The notes under the pieces: model-generated
What the model saw: only the letters and a program-made list of their open reading frames with translations
Databases searched by the model: none
What the model was told of the DNA's origin: nothing
From: Piper betle
Lineage: Eukaryota; Streptophyta; Magnoliopsida; Piperales; Piperaceae
Reading direction: 5' to 3'
Assembly (NCBI GenBank): GCA_033002965.1
Contig: JAURVB010013967.1
Coordinates: forward strand, 1 to 64,000
DNA length: 64,000 nt
Part shown: piece after piece, positions 47,867 through 59,347 of the stretch
How the letters are laid out: every line of letters starts with the position of its first letter
Numbering within the stretch: the first letter of the stretch is position 1
Position numbers and translations under genes: made by a program

Positions 47867-48031
47867 GTCACAAAAAAAATAGGGGCTCCCCATGCAGTAT
47901 GGTGCTTTAGAAATTAGTATTATTCCAGGTGCTAACTCTAGTGCTTTCTTCTAGACAATGGGCTCTGGAAAATATTGTCCATTGAAAGCTGCCACAAAAT
48001 TCCGCCCACATGATTGGAAGAAACAAATCTT
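47867..48031 (-). other. Filler block of joined gag and RT fragments inside an LTR
   Basis: On the minus strand it reads as family A gag (WAEF-type start, AAFNGQYFPEPIV, KKALE) and passes directly into RT (APGIILISKAPY) and then GSPYFF, the SPWGAPVLF motif with residues lost. In intact elements the gag and RT parts are more than 1 kb apart. The LTR sequence on both sides is otherwise continuous with its relatives. Confidence 0.75.
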
Positions 48032-48169
48032 TAGTAATTATCTCTTAGGTCATTCTGAGATTAGTAATTTGTCTCTCAAAGTTAATCTAAGATTAGTAAA
48101 AGTCGTCTCCCAGCACATTCTGAGATTAGAAATCGTCTCCCAGCTCATTCTGAGATTAGTGCCGACAAG

Positions 48170-48375
48170 GCTACCGGTTTGGGAAAATACAACATTTCAT
48201 ATAGTTATACCAGTATGAGGAAATACAACATTTTATATAATTATATCAGTTTGGGAAAATACAACATTTCAAATAATTATACGGACAATACAACATTTAA
48301 AATAATTATACGGACAATACAACATATAATATAATAATACGGACAGTACAATATTTCAAATAATTATACGGACAC
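48170..48375. repeat. Tandem repeats of about 30 bp in the E LTR
   Basis: Six to seven diverged copies around AATACAACATTTCAAATAAT followed by TATACGGAC. A shorter form is at 23380-23490 in the A2 LTR. Confidence 0.75.
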
Positions 48376-50375
48376 ACATAGTAATTTTAAAAGTGTGGCC
48401 CTGTGTCAGACTGAGTCAATTCCTTGACCCCGATTGCGTTACAGCGCATGGTGGTCGAATTTGGGCTCAGGCTGACCAGGGCTGCCAATAATGGAAAGTA
48501 CAACATTTCAAATAATTATACAGACCTGGATATTTCGAACTCACAGTTGCGACCAATGATTCTAATCTGAACGAGAATATAAAATTATACATAAGTATAA
48601 TTTTATTTGAGAAGAAATGCATGCAACTAAATGTCTAATATATATATCATTATTAAAATTTTGCCAACATATCATGTAACAATTCAAAAATATTAAATAT
48701 TAAATTCTCAATAAATCTAGTCAAATAATTAATTATTAATGTGATATAATCATTTAAGTCCTACTTTACATTTTAAATTAATTATCTAAATCATAATTAA
48801 TACCTAACAGTTGCTACAATAATTATTACTAACAAACAAGTATTTAATTTTTCCTTTGCGATGATAATTACTTAATCCCGATCTTTATGATTTAGTTGAC
48901 AGTTATAATTTTTAATCGTTACTATTATTTACAACAATTTAATTAATTAAGTTATTCAATCAAATTATTTAAAATAATTTGTATTATTTTAATTCCTAAT
49001 TATTATTAATACAATTATTTTAATTTATTCGAATCTATAAAGTTTTGAACTTTATTTATTTTCATTATGATATTTAGGTTTGACGCGAGTGATTTCTACC
49101 CGACTATAGTTTAATAACCCATTTTCTATATTACTGACTCATTACTAAAATAATCACTTTCCTTACCTAATATTAAATTTAATATGGTAAAGGTAAAATA
49201 TTTTTTTATTAATTATTTATAACCATCCGGCTTAATAATTTATAGTACACGAATTACTTATCACCAATTAATTACTAGAGTGATTATATTACTCATGGAT
49301 TACCCAATTTTTTTATTTATGTCAATAACTATGTGCATTACATATATAACTTAGCAATTATTATTCATCCAAATCCCTAAGTTACTTGAATTATACCACT
49401 ACGACCAACAATAACATGTACTACGACGTTCCCCAAACAAAAGAAGAAGCCAGTAACCCTAGACACAACAAGCATAATATACAGAAAGGACGATCAACCA
49501 CAAACAAGCAGTGCAACTCACGACGCCTTCATCAACATGAGGGGTAGCAACTAGAACATATCAACACGTGCTCAACAAAACAACCAAATGACCCAAAGAA
49601 ACCCCAGCATTTCATTCAACAAGAATCAATGAGATCCCAAGCATAAGATGCTAGGAATCCTGCAATTCAGCCAGGCGTCTCCAACAAAAAAACAATCAGG
49701 CGTTGCTAGATGCACAACTTGATTTGGAAGCCACCAACTGAACCGCATGCCTACTTGACAAGGCACAGCAAAAAACACTCCAAAACACAAGCCGAGAGCA
49801 ATGAAAACTAGGGGAGACGGGAAGGAGATGGTGGCAATCAGGCCAACATGCAACCGTCTTCCCAAGAAAAAACGTGGGAAAACAAGAAATAAGAAAAGGG
49901 ACGAGATACTCACGCAGCAATGAGGAGGGTGCCTGGGACGGAGAGGAGACAAGAAGGAGTGAACGGCTAGGGAAAAGGATTTCCCACAATCTTCACAACT
50001 ATATATATATACAACTCAACGAGTCCCTCAATTAAATTCTTACACCCTACCCTACCGCCCATTCATGAATAGGTATCACTTGGCTAAAGTTCGTTCTCCC
50101 TTTTCCTCCCACTCACCAAGTCGTCACCCACCCAAAACCGGGGTTTAGCCTTAGGTCGAACCATGACCGGTCGACTAATGATCATAATAATCGTGATGAC
50201 CAATCATATCGATTCACCCGTACTTCACTTAACCGGGTAACCAGGTAAATAAGTGGGTAAACAATAAAATTTAATAATTAACAGGGTAGAATTGACTGGG
50301 TAAAGAATATAACATGTTCGGTCTTTTCCGGACAGCATCTGCGTCAATAAAATTTTTTTTCTCACGGTCTTTACA

Positions 50376-51440
50376 ATCTCCCCAACTTGAAGATATTTCG
50401 TTCCTAAAATATCATAACGACAACAGAACAATCATGATTAATTTTATTTATTTCTTCGGGATTAGTTCATTCTACTACAAATATAAACTCCTATGCCACA
50501 AACAGGCTAGGGTATTTCTTTGCCATTTCTTCTTCAGTGTCCCATGTAGCTTCCTCTGACCCCTGATTTTTCCACAATACTTTTACAAAAACAATTTCCT
50601 TGTTCTTGAGTGTCTTTATTTCTCTTGCAAGGATGCGGATTGGCTTTTCCTCGTAGGTTAAATTTGATTGTAGATCTAAGTCTTCAAAATTGGTGATGAT
50701 ATGATCCTCATCCCGTGCATATTTCTTTAGCATTGACACATGGAAAACATTGTGTACTCCTGCTAGGCTTGGTGGCAATGCTAATCTATATGCACAATTC
50801 CCAACTGGATCTAGGATTGGAAACGGTCCTATGAATCTTTGCTTCAACATCCCTGATATTTTAAATCTGATCACCCCCTTCGTAGGAGATATCTTTAGGT
50901 ACACAAACTCCCCAACTTGGAGCTCTAGGTCGTTCCTTCGAGTATCAGCATAACTCTTTTGTCGATCCTGAGCTGCCTTAAGTCTTTGCTGAATGAGTTT
51001 CACCTTAGTTGCTTCCCTCACCATCTCTAACCCGACTACCATATAAGGCTTTAAATGGTGTCATTCCTATACTGGCTTCGTAAGAGTTCCAGCCAAGGCT
51101 AAGTGTTTCTCCCAGTCACCTTCCCAATCAATTGACAATATTGTCCACATATTGTCAACATATAATCCTGCCAGGTATTCTGCCGTTCTAGTTGATTTCA
51201 TGGGGATGAAATAAGCTACCTTAGTTAGTAGGTCCACAACTACCCATATGGAGTCATGCTTCTTTTGAGTTCTTGGGAGCTTTGAAATAAAATCGTATGT
51301 GACACACTCCCATTTCCACGTTGGTATTTCTAAAGGTTGCAATAGTCCTCCAGGTAGTTGATGTTGGGCTTTGATCTGTTGGCAAGTCTGACACTTAGAG
51401 ATAAAATTCACAATATCCCTCTTCATCCCAATCCACCATT
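50376..51440 (-). pseudogene. Integrase and chromodomain of element E
   Basis: 50491-51042 is an open minus frame of 183 codons holding the end of the integrase core, the C-terminal barrel (GVIRFKISGMLKQRFIGPF, VHNVFHVSMLKKY) and a chromodomain in its last 55 residues (RILAREIKTLKNKEIVFVKV, LWKNQGSEEATWDTEEEM, KKYPSLF). This is the most complete chromodomain here and the basis for calling family A Tekay/Del-type. 51067-51426 holds the zinc-finger end (SKCQTCQQIKAQHQ) and the first part of the core (WVVVDLLTKVAYFIP). At about 51135 the frame jumps to DWEGDWEKHLALA, so most of the core, with catalytic Asp and Glu, is deleted. Confidence 0.9.
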
Positions 51441-52205
51441 AGGTTCGCTTTAAATCGTGATACATTTTAGTAACTCAGGTGTATCGAGAACTTTGAGCGA
51501 TGAGCCTCCTCCAAGATATTCCGTCAGTGCATTATCCTTGGGTACACACAAACTTCTTCTAAATCTGATCACACTATTTGAATCAGCTACAATGTCAGGA
51601 ATCTTGTCCAACATTTTATTCAGCTCCTCATCACCCATTTGTGCTAGCTTAACATGATCAACTAAATCATTGGAAACAACCAAATTTGTCAGTAAGCCTG
51701 TTAGTTGCTCCACCGGGTTGATAGCTACTACTTCTGGTGACATGGCCCAAAGTCTAGCTAGCTGCTGACTTTTGTCCACCTTGCCCTTCTGACTCAACGC
51801 GTCGGCTACCACATTCGCCCTCCCTCATCCAAAAGTCACACTTTGAGAGCTTGGGGAACAGTTGAATGTTCTCTCAAAACATGAAGAGTAATAGACAGGT
51901 GCTTCATATGCTCTTCTTCATTATTTGAATAGACCAGAATGTTGTCAACAAATACGATAATAAACTTGTCCAAGTATGTGTCGAATACTCTATTCATGAG
52001 TGACATAAAGGCCACTGGCGCATTTGTTAGACCAAAAGGCATAACCAGGAACTCATAATGTTCATATCGAGTTCCAAAAGACAGTTTCTATATGTCTGTC
52101 TCCTTTACTTGCAACTGGTGATACCTAGACCGCAAGTCTATCTTAGAAAATATTCCGGCTATTTTTAGCTGATCAAACAAGTCATCAATCCTTGATAAGG
52201 GGTAC
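51441..52205 (-). pseudogene. RNase H end and RT end of element E, with deletion between
   Basis: 51450-51812 encodes the segment between RNase H and integrase (VADALSQK, then linker). At about 51815 it joins the RT end directly: 51836-52042 reads [20 protein letters not shown] and FVDNILVYS, so the catalytic FVDD has become FVDN and the RNase H domain itself is missing. To about 52205 the RT palm continues ([23 protein letters not shown]). Confidence 0.85.
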
Positions 52206-52446
52206 CGATTATGGGAATACATCGAGAAACTTTGCTACCACAAGAATCATGGACAACTCTTTGGGATTTGACTCCGACCAAACTAAGTTAGCCAAAAAGG
52301 CTTTACAACCCTCACCAAATAACTCGACTGCCTCACCAATCAACCGATACAAGAAGATGGATCATGCGATGACCCATTCAAAATGACTCCCATCTCACAA
52401 TTACAAGGTTTTGTCACCACTCTCTTCCCTTTACAGTCAAGAAAAA
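52206..52446 (-). pseudogene. Protease-RT linker of element E, truncated by element F
   Basis: On the minus strand it matches A1 12305-12540: [20 protein letters not shown] is recognisable, then DPSSC and GCKAFLA-like parts. The first part of RT (about 300 bp in A1) is missing at about 52205. Homology is cut at 52446 by the LTR of element F; the remainder of E should lie right of the window. Confidence 0.8.
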
Positions 52447-52992
52447 TGTAAAGACCATGGAAAAAAAGTGGAAAGAAAAAATTTAATATACTCGACTCGG
52501 TCCGAAAAGGACCGAATGTGTTATATTCCTTACTGAGTTAATTCTACCCAATTAATTATTATATTTTATTATTTAACCCGGTTAACCGGTTAAGCAAAAT
52601 ACGGGTGTTTTCACATTCCCTAGCCGTCATTTTCATTTAATTATACGGCTTAGTGGTTTTTTCACTAACGCAAAATTGCCTCCGCAGGTGAGCAGCATTG
52701 GACTGAAGAATAGAATTGTGGTTGGTGGTTCTTTTACCAACCTAGTTATGGTGAATCGATAATAAAAAATTGGACATCCTTATTATTCTCTTGTGTTATA
52801 AATGTGGCTATGGGAAATGGTCCAAGACTGTGGGACAGTTATTTTATATTTTAGAGAACATGATTTATAGTTATGATTTATATTATTTGTTGCGAGACTT
52901 ATTTGTTGTATTTCAATTCATGTTCTGGAATGTTACGTTTACATTACCTATATTTTTAAGTAACACCCAGTCCGGTCGAGCGAGTCGTTATA
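52447..52992 (+). repeat. 5' LTR of element F, internally deleted to 546 bp
   Basis: Starts TGTAAAGACC and ends GAGTCGTTATA. About 175 bp of U3 are joined near 52621 (CATTTTCATTT then AATTATACGGC) to the last 370 bp of U5, so roughly 2.5 kb present in other copies has gone, including the array, AT-rich part and leader. Confidence 0.85.
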
Positions 52993-53134
52993 GGTGGTAC
53001 CTTGTCAAAAAGTCCAATAATTATCTTTTCCCACTGAGTTGTGTTATTAGTTGACAAATTCATTTCCTAAGAAACCTAAGTCATAACTAAAACAAAAAAA
53101 TATACTAGTGAACCATGATGGTTCGACGTTTTAG

Positions 53135-53369
53135 ATGGCAGACACTCGTGCAATCAAACCGAGCTACTCCGCCCAATGCAAACACCGAGAATGTATTGGC
53201 TCAGATCCTGACGGCCATACAGCGACTGGTGCAGGCTTCAGAAAATACATATTTGGTGGTTCAAAATATTGTTCAGCGGTTACCAGGAGTGGTAGCAGGG
53301 CATGGAGCCTCAACCTCGTTAGCAGGTCCCAGAATCACCCTAGATGGTGGTCAGGGAAGTGCCCAACAG
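53135..53369 (+). pseudogene. gag of element F, 5' part
   Basis: ATG at 53135 aligns with the A1 gag start at 10750. Within the first 15 codons a frameshift moves the homologous frame to the one reading NVLAQILTAIQRLVQ and ASENTYLVVQNIVQRLPG, which parallels A1 (VLGQILTAIQGL). Gag is interrupted at 53370 by the inverted-repeat insertion and resumes at 57555. Confidence 0.85.
53365..53369. repeat. Left target-site duplication (AACAG)
   Basis: Pairs with AACGG at 57555-57559. Removing one copy together with the insert makes F gag collinear with A1 gag at 10966-11003 without a gap. Confidence 0.8.
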
Positions 53370-56300
53370 TGTAACACCCCATTTAGGCTCACCCGTGAAC
53401 CGACCTAGAAATGTCACCGGCGACCGAACCGTTCGCTAATCTACTGGGTTCGGTTAAGCCGACCCAGACCTGCCCTCGGCGTCTCAAGATGGAGATGCAA
53501 ACATGAAATGCATGAATGGGAATAATTGGGTTCTAATGCGGTCCTATATGCATGCTACGATGTACAAGCAAAAATAAGCAAAAACAATAAATGAGAAACC
53601 AAAAGAAAATATATACTACTACGTAAAAACGGACAGAGTTTCCCCTAAAAGTGCAATAAGGGCCAACCTGTCCACAACAAAGGTATATAAATATTTTATC
53701 AAAATACGACAAAACATAACAACCTACCGCGGCATTCCATTATTATCTCATTTGCTTTCATTTAAGCCGAGGCTGAACTCAAGGCTCCCTACTCATTCAC
53801 ATCTATCCGTTCATTTCATAGCAGGCAATTCATCCAAACAAACACATCAAAATTTATCATTCACATAGCATTACCACATCATCATTATACATTACACGCG
53901 GTAGGTACATGTGTGCGCAGCTCGGTGCTACTCCTCCGCAGTCCCGACAGCTTTCATCCCTCGCATTTCTCACCTACATATATATAGAAAAACCGTCAGT
54001 AACGAGTGTTACCGGCCCGGAAAATAACTAGTATGTAACTGGAACATGAGAGCAAACTCTCATGGAAAGAAAACCATCATATATCTTCCCCAAGAACTCT
54101 CATAAGGGCAACTATAGAGGAGCCTTCGAGCAGCTGACTCAACAGCATCCCAATCTATCTGGTACTGTGCCGCTCACGACACTTCTTTTTCAGTACTTCA
54201 CGTAAAACTTTTATCCAAAGCCCTCTCCGAACCTCCATATCTCTCCTGGCCTTGAGCACGTAGGCCGAGTACTCTCAGACAGTCGCCTTTAGTACCCTTT
54301 GAACCACAAGTTCGGACATGCGCTGTACTAAACAGTACCCGTAAACCTCCACGTCCTCCGGGTGTGAGGAACTCAAATGCGGAGTTGTCAGGATCCCTCA
54401 GGAATGGAACAGTCAGCTACCACTAATCCAGAGCCCGCTTTGACTGTCACGGCATTTGCTCATGGTACGTGCAAGTCGATTCATCTCCTCTTGTCTCACT
54501 GAAAACTCGATAAAATTATTTATAGGGCTGGGATGGGATTTATTATAATAGGCCCGAAGGCAACTTGAGGTGGATCTTATTTTCGAAAACAAGCTCGAGG
54601 GATCTCATCCTTGAGGGTTATTAATCCCGAAAATTGTTGGCTAAATGGCCCGAGTTAAGTGGGATCCGATAAAATGCCACTTAACTCGTCCTGCACATGG
54701 TAAATCAAATACACAATAGAGTAGTGTAAAAATAGAGAACGAGTCCTAAACGGACCTGGTAGAAGCTCCAAACGGGTCCACGCGCCTAGGCGGCGAGCTC
54801 CTACACCGTACCTACACAATCAAGCTAAAAACTAACGCCTGCATGATGAATCACACATCCTATAGCATGCACACACAATCAACGCAATCACGCATCAATC
54901 ATCACACATTCATCCTAAGTCAATCCTAGTGAGTTTTCAATCTACGTCTCATGAAATCAGGGTAATTAATTAGTTCACCTAATTAATTCCTTACTTTTCC
55001 ATTTTAACACTCATCAATCAACCAATTTCATAATTTTTATTAAATTACACACAAACATACAGACACATCAAAAACACAAAAATCATCTAATTATCTAGTC
55101 TAGCATGCTTCCCTAATAATTACAAAACTTAAGAATTTACGTCGGAGTAATTTATACCTCGTGTCGTCGAAAATCGGCGACGGCTAGGGTTTCCGTTTCG
55201 TGGCTCGAAACTCGAATTCGGCACCTAGCGGCGTCAGAAGTCCGATCGGATTCGACCGGGTGCATTCGGCGGATGATCCAGCAAATTTCCCACGAATCAA
55301 ATTTTCTGGCGGTTTTCCGGCGAGTGTCAGCTGTTTTTTGGCGGATTTCGGCGGTTTTCAGGTGACGATTCGGGACGGGGCAATCACGGGGTCTATCGGC
55401 ACCAGCTCGATGAGTTTGGTCCGATGGTGGTGTCAAACAAAGCAGCCGGGGTGGCGATGGCTGTCGATGGCCGCGTCGAAAGTGGGTGGCGGCGGCGGCG
55501 TGCTCCGATCGGGGCTACGACCGCCACCGCCACCCATTTTCGACGTCGCCATCGACAGCCATCACTGCCCTGGCTACTTTGTTTGACACCACCATCGGAC
55601 CAAGCTCGTTGGGCTGGTGCCAATAGACCCCTGATTGCCCCGTCCCGAATCATCGCCGGAAAACCGCCGGAATCCGCCGGAAAACTGCCAACACTCGCCG
55701 GAAAACCGCTGGAACCACCGAAAAATTGGATTCGTGGGAAATTCGCCGGATCATCCGCCAAACGCACCCGATCCAATCTGATCGGACTTCAGACGCCGCT
55801 AGGTGACGAATTCGAGTTTCGAGCCACGAAACGAAACCCTAGCCGTTGCCGATTTTCGACGACGCGAGGTATAATTTATTTTAATTTAATTATTTAAAAA
55901 TATTGATTATTGGAATTGCATGCCAGGATTTGTGTGTGTGTTATAATAATATATATAAATATAGATTTGATTAAGGATAAAATATGAAATTTGTTTGATT
56001 GAGTGGTGTTAAAAATGGAGGCTAAGAAACTAATTAGGGTAAATAGGTAATGATCATGATCTAATGCAAACTAGCCTAAATAGACTTGCTAGAATTGATA
56101 TAGGTTGATGTGTGTTGATTGATGCATGATTGTGTTGATTGGCGCGTGGACCCGTTTGGAGCTTTTACCAGGTACGTTTAGGACTCGTTCTCTATTTTTA
56201 TACTACTCTATTTTGTATTTGATTTACCATGTGCAGGACGAGTTAAGTGGCATTTTATCAGATCCCACTTAACTCGGGCCATTTAGCCAACAATTTTCTA

Positions 56301-57554
56301 GATTAATAACCCTTGAGGATGAGATCCCTCGAGCTTGTTTTCGAAAATAAGATCCACCTCAAGTGTCCTTCGGGCCTATTATAATAAATCCCAACCCAGC
56401 CCTATAAAAAATTTTATCGAGTTTTCAGTGAGACAAGAGGAGATGAATTGACTTGCACGTACCATGAACGGATGCGGTGACAGTCAAAGCGGGCTCTGGA
56501 TTAGTGCCAGTGGACTGTTCCATTCCCGAGGGATCCTGACAACTCCGCGTTTGAGTTCCTCACACCTGGAGGACGTGGAGGTTTACGGGTACTGTTTAGT
56601 ACAACGCATGTCCGGACTTGTGGTTCAAAGGGTACTAATGGCGACTGTCTAAGAGTACTCGGCCTACGTGCTCAAGGCCAGGAGAGATATGCAGGTTCGG
56701 AGAGGGCTTAAGATAAAAGTTTTATGTGAAGTGCTGAAAAAGAAGTGTCGTGAGCAGCACAGTACCAGATAGATCAGGATGCTGTTGAGTCAGCTGCTCG
56801 ACGACTCCTCTGTAGTTGCCCTTATGAGAGTTCTTGAAGAAGATATATGATGGTTTGCTTTCCATGAGAGTTTGCTCTCATGTTCCAGTTTAATATTAGT
56901 TATTTCCAGACCAGTGACAATTGTTGCTGGCGTTTTTCTATATATATGTAGGTTAGAAATGCGAGGGATGAAAGCTGTCGGGACTGCAGAGGAGCAACAC
57001 GAAACCGCGCACACATGTACCTACCGCATGTAATGTATAATGATGGTGTGTTAATGCTGTGTGAATGATAATTAGGATGTTTTTGTCTTGATCAATTGCT
57101 TATTATGAAACGAACGGATAATTGTGAATGAGTAGGAAGCCTTAGGGTTAAGACATGGCTCAGATGAAAACAAATGAGATAATGATGAATGCTACGGTAG
57201 ATTGTCATGTTTTATCGTATTTTGATGAAATATTTATATACCCTTGTTGTGGACAGGTTGGCCCCTATTGCACTTTTAGCCGAGATTTTGTCCGTTTTTC
57301 CGTAAAAATTAATGAATTTTAAATTAAATTTCTTGCTGTTGCATGGTTTTGTTTTGCTTGCACATCATAGCATGCGTGTAGGACTACGTTAGAACCCACG
57401 CATCCCATCGATGCATTTCGTGTTTGCACCTCCATATTGAGACACCGAGGGCAGATCCGGGTCGGCTTAACCGAACCCAGTAGATTAGCAAACGATACGG
57501 TCGCCGGTGACATTTCCGAGTCGGTTCACGGGTGAGCCGAAATGGGGTGTTACA
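53370..57554. mobile_element. 4.18-kb palindromic LTR insertion: two inverted family B LTR halves, U5 ends outward
   Basis: Starts TGTAACACCCC and ends GGGGTGTTACA. The left arm (53370 to about 55508) and right arm (about 55510 to 57554) are inverted copies over about 2.1 kb each; every landmark of the left (CACGCGGTAGGTACATG, CCTTGAGCACG, GCTTTGACTGTCAC, TTTTCGACG) recurs in reverse on the right. The centre lies at about 55509 in GC-rich DNA. Arms differ by scattered substitutions and small indels. Each arm is the U5-to-leader part of a family B LTR; neither arm has the U3 start TGTAAAACCC. It sits in F gag between matching 5-bp duplications, so it entered as one unit. No protein is encoded. 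Confidence 0.85.
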
Positions 57555-57559
57555 AACGG
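57555..57559. repeat. Right target-site duplication (AACGG)
   Basis: One mismatch from AACAG at 53365-53369; five bases is the usual duplication for gypsy integrase. Confidence 0.8.
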
Positions 57560-58430
57560 TGGGCAGGGTTAGCAGACCCGAGTGACCAAGGGGAGCATCC
57601 AAACCATGTGCCACCGGTAGTCCGACAAGTGGTGCTGCCAGCGGTTGATGATAGTGACCGCTACACTGTCGAAAAATTTATAAAGAATGAATCTAAGGTA
57701 TTTATTGGAGGGATAGATCCAATGAAGGTGGAGAGCTGAATTGACATTACCAAAAAAGCGTTTAGAGCTCTATCTGTGCCCCACCGCCATCAAGTGAGAT
57801 TGGCAACATGCATGCTTCAAGAGGAAGCATCTTACTGGTGGCAATCCATGGAGAGGAATTTGTGGCAGCTTTCAATGGACAATACTTTCCAGAGCCAGTT
57901 GTCCGGAAGAAAGCACTGGAATTCACCAATTTGGTTCAGGGGAGAATTAAGTCCGAGAATGTGTCCAGAAATTCTTACAGCTGGAGCGTTTTGCACCTGG
58001 GATTCTAGCAACTGATAAGGCAAGAGCTGACAAATTCTTTTGGGGATTGAAGCCAGAATTGAGAGGTAAGATTGCTACAGTGCCAAGGAGTACGATAACT
58101 GAGTTGATCGACTCAGCCACTAATCAAGAGTTGGTGTTCGAGTATGACCGTGCACAGAAGCAAGGAAAGGTTACTTCTCAGCACAAGAATGCCAACCTGG
58201 TCAGTAACCAAAATAGGTCATCCGGACACCAGCAGTAGAACTACCGAGCGAACATAAAAGGGAACTTTCAAAGGAAGTTTGAGGATATCCCATGGAGGCG
58301 GTGTCAAAATTACAAGAAGATGCATTCAGGGAAATGCAAGGGGCCCCATAGGTGCTTCAACTATGGAAGAACGGGACACATACAGAGGGAGTGCCGCCAA
58401 CCTCCAAAGCAACAACAGGAACAGCCTGAG
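57555..58430 (+). pseudogene. gag of element F, 3' part
   Basis: Resumes the Gag core after the insertion: DRYTVEKFIKN, PMKVES with a stop, ALSVPHRHQVRLATCML-like, ASYWW, FNGQYFPEPVV in changing frames. Several indels shorten the part after SYWW. The zinc knuckle at about 58350-58390 reads CFNYGRTGHIQREC: its second Cys is now Tyr. Confidence 0.85.
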
Positions 58431-59347
58431 AAAGGTAAGGCACCATCTCCTATTCGCTACCCGGCACCTGCACAACTGGTAGACAAAGAGAAGGCGAAGC
58501 TCTCTGGAGTTGAAGTTGAGGAAGATGAGGCACATGAACACATTCTCCAAGGTAAACTTCCAATTCAAGGAGTCATGGTGGATATTTTATTTGATTCGGG
58601 GTGTAGACATTCATTCATATCATCTCAAATAGTCAAGCCCGTAACAGTAACCATCTCCCTTATCTAAGGCCTATAGAGTCACTACTGCAATGGGAGACGG
58701 TGAAGCCACAACTTTAGGAGTAACTAACCTATCACCCTATGTGTGGAACTTTATCATATATGGGGTAAAAAGGTATGATGTACTATTGGGAATTGATTGG
58801 TTGTCTGCAAACAAGGCTTTTCTTGATTGTAAAGGGAAGAGAGTGGTGACAAAACTTTGTAATTGTGAGATGGGAGTCATTTTCAACTGGTCATCGCACG
58901 ATCCATCTTCTTGTATCGTGTCGATTGGTCAGGCAGTCAAGTTATTTGGTGAGGGTTGTAAAGCCTTTTTGGCTAACTTAGTTGAGTCGGAGTCAAAACC
59001 CAAAGAGTTGTCCATGATTCCTGTGGTAGCAGAGTTTCCCAATCTATTCCCAGAAGAACTTCCAGGGTTACCTCCTATGCGGGCAGTGGAGTATGCCATT
59101 TACCTAGCACCTGGAACATCACCAATTTCTAAAGCACCATAACGTACGGCTGCAGTAGAACTCAAGGAGTTAAAGGGACAACTAGAAGAGTTGTTGCAAG
59201 TAGGTTTCATCCGACCAAGTACTTCACCCTGGGGAGCCCTTGTTCTTTTTGTGAAGAAGAAAGATGGATCACTTCGACTGTGTATTGACTATAGACAACT
59301 CAATCAAGTGACAGTCAAGAATCGGTACCCCTTACCGAGGGTTGATT
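58431..59347 (+). pseudogene. Protease and start of RT of element F
   Basis: The protease shows VDILFDSGCRHSFISS (active-site DSG kept) near 58580, followed by a small frame break at 58660. 58690-59142 is open and covers the protease-RT linker ([41 protein letters not shown]). After a stop at 59140 RT begins ([40 protein letters not shown]). RT is cut at 59347, before the FVDD box, by the next LTR. Confidence 0.85.

Larger units (their letters stand above)
47343..50375 (-). repeat. 3' LTR of element E (family A, 3.03 kb)
   Basis: Left edge TGTAACGAGC in D protease; right edge CACGGTCTTTACA followed by the polypurine tract and E pol. It has the family order: U5 single-copy DNA, a short array (48030-48165), repeats of ACAACATTTCAAATAATTAT type, AT-rich DNA, leader-like segment (49420-49990) and U3. 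It carries a foreign 165-bp piece at 47867-48031. The 49626-49952 open frame on the minus strand lies in the leader-like segment and shows no domain. Confidence 0.8.

Noticed and set aside
49626..49952. 108-codon minus frame in the E LTR
   Set aside because: Lies in the leader-like LTR segment; no domain, and no matching frame seen in the related LTRs.
55200..55897. Overlapping open frames at the palindrome centre
   Set aside because: Their similarity on both strands follows from the inverted repeat; the content is low-complexity Gly/Arg/Pro from GC-rich DNA.
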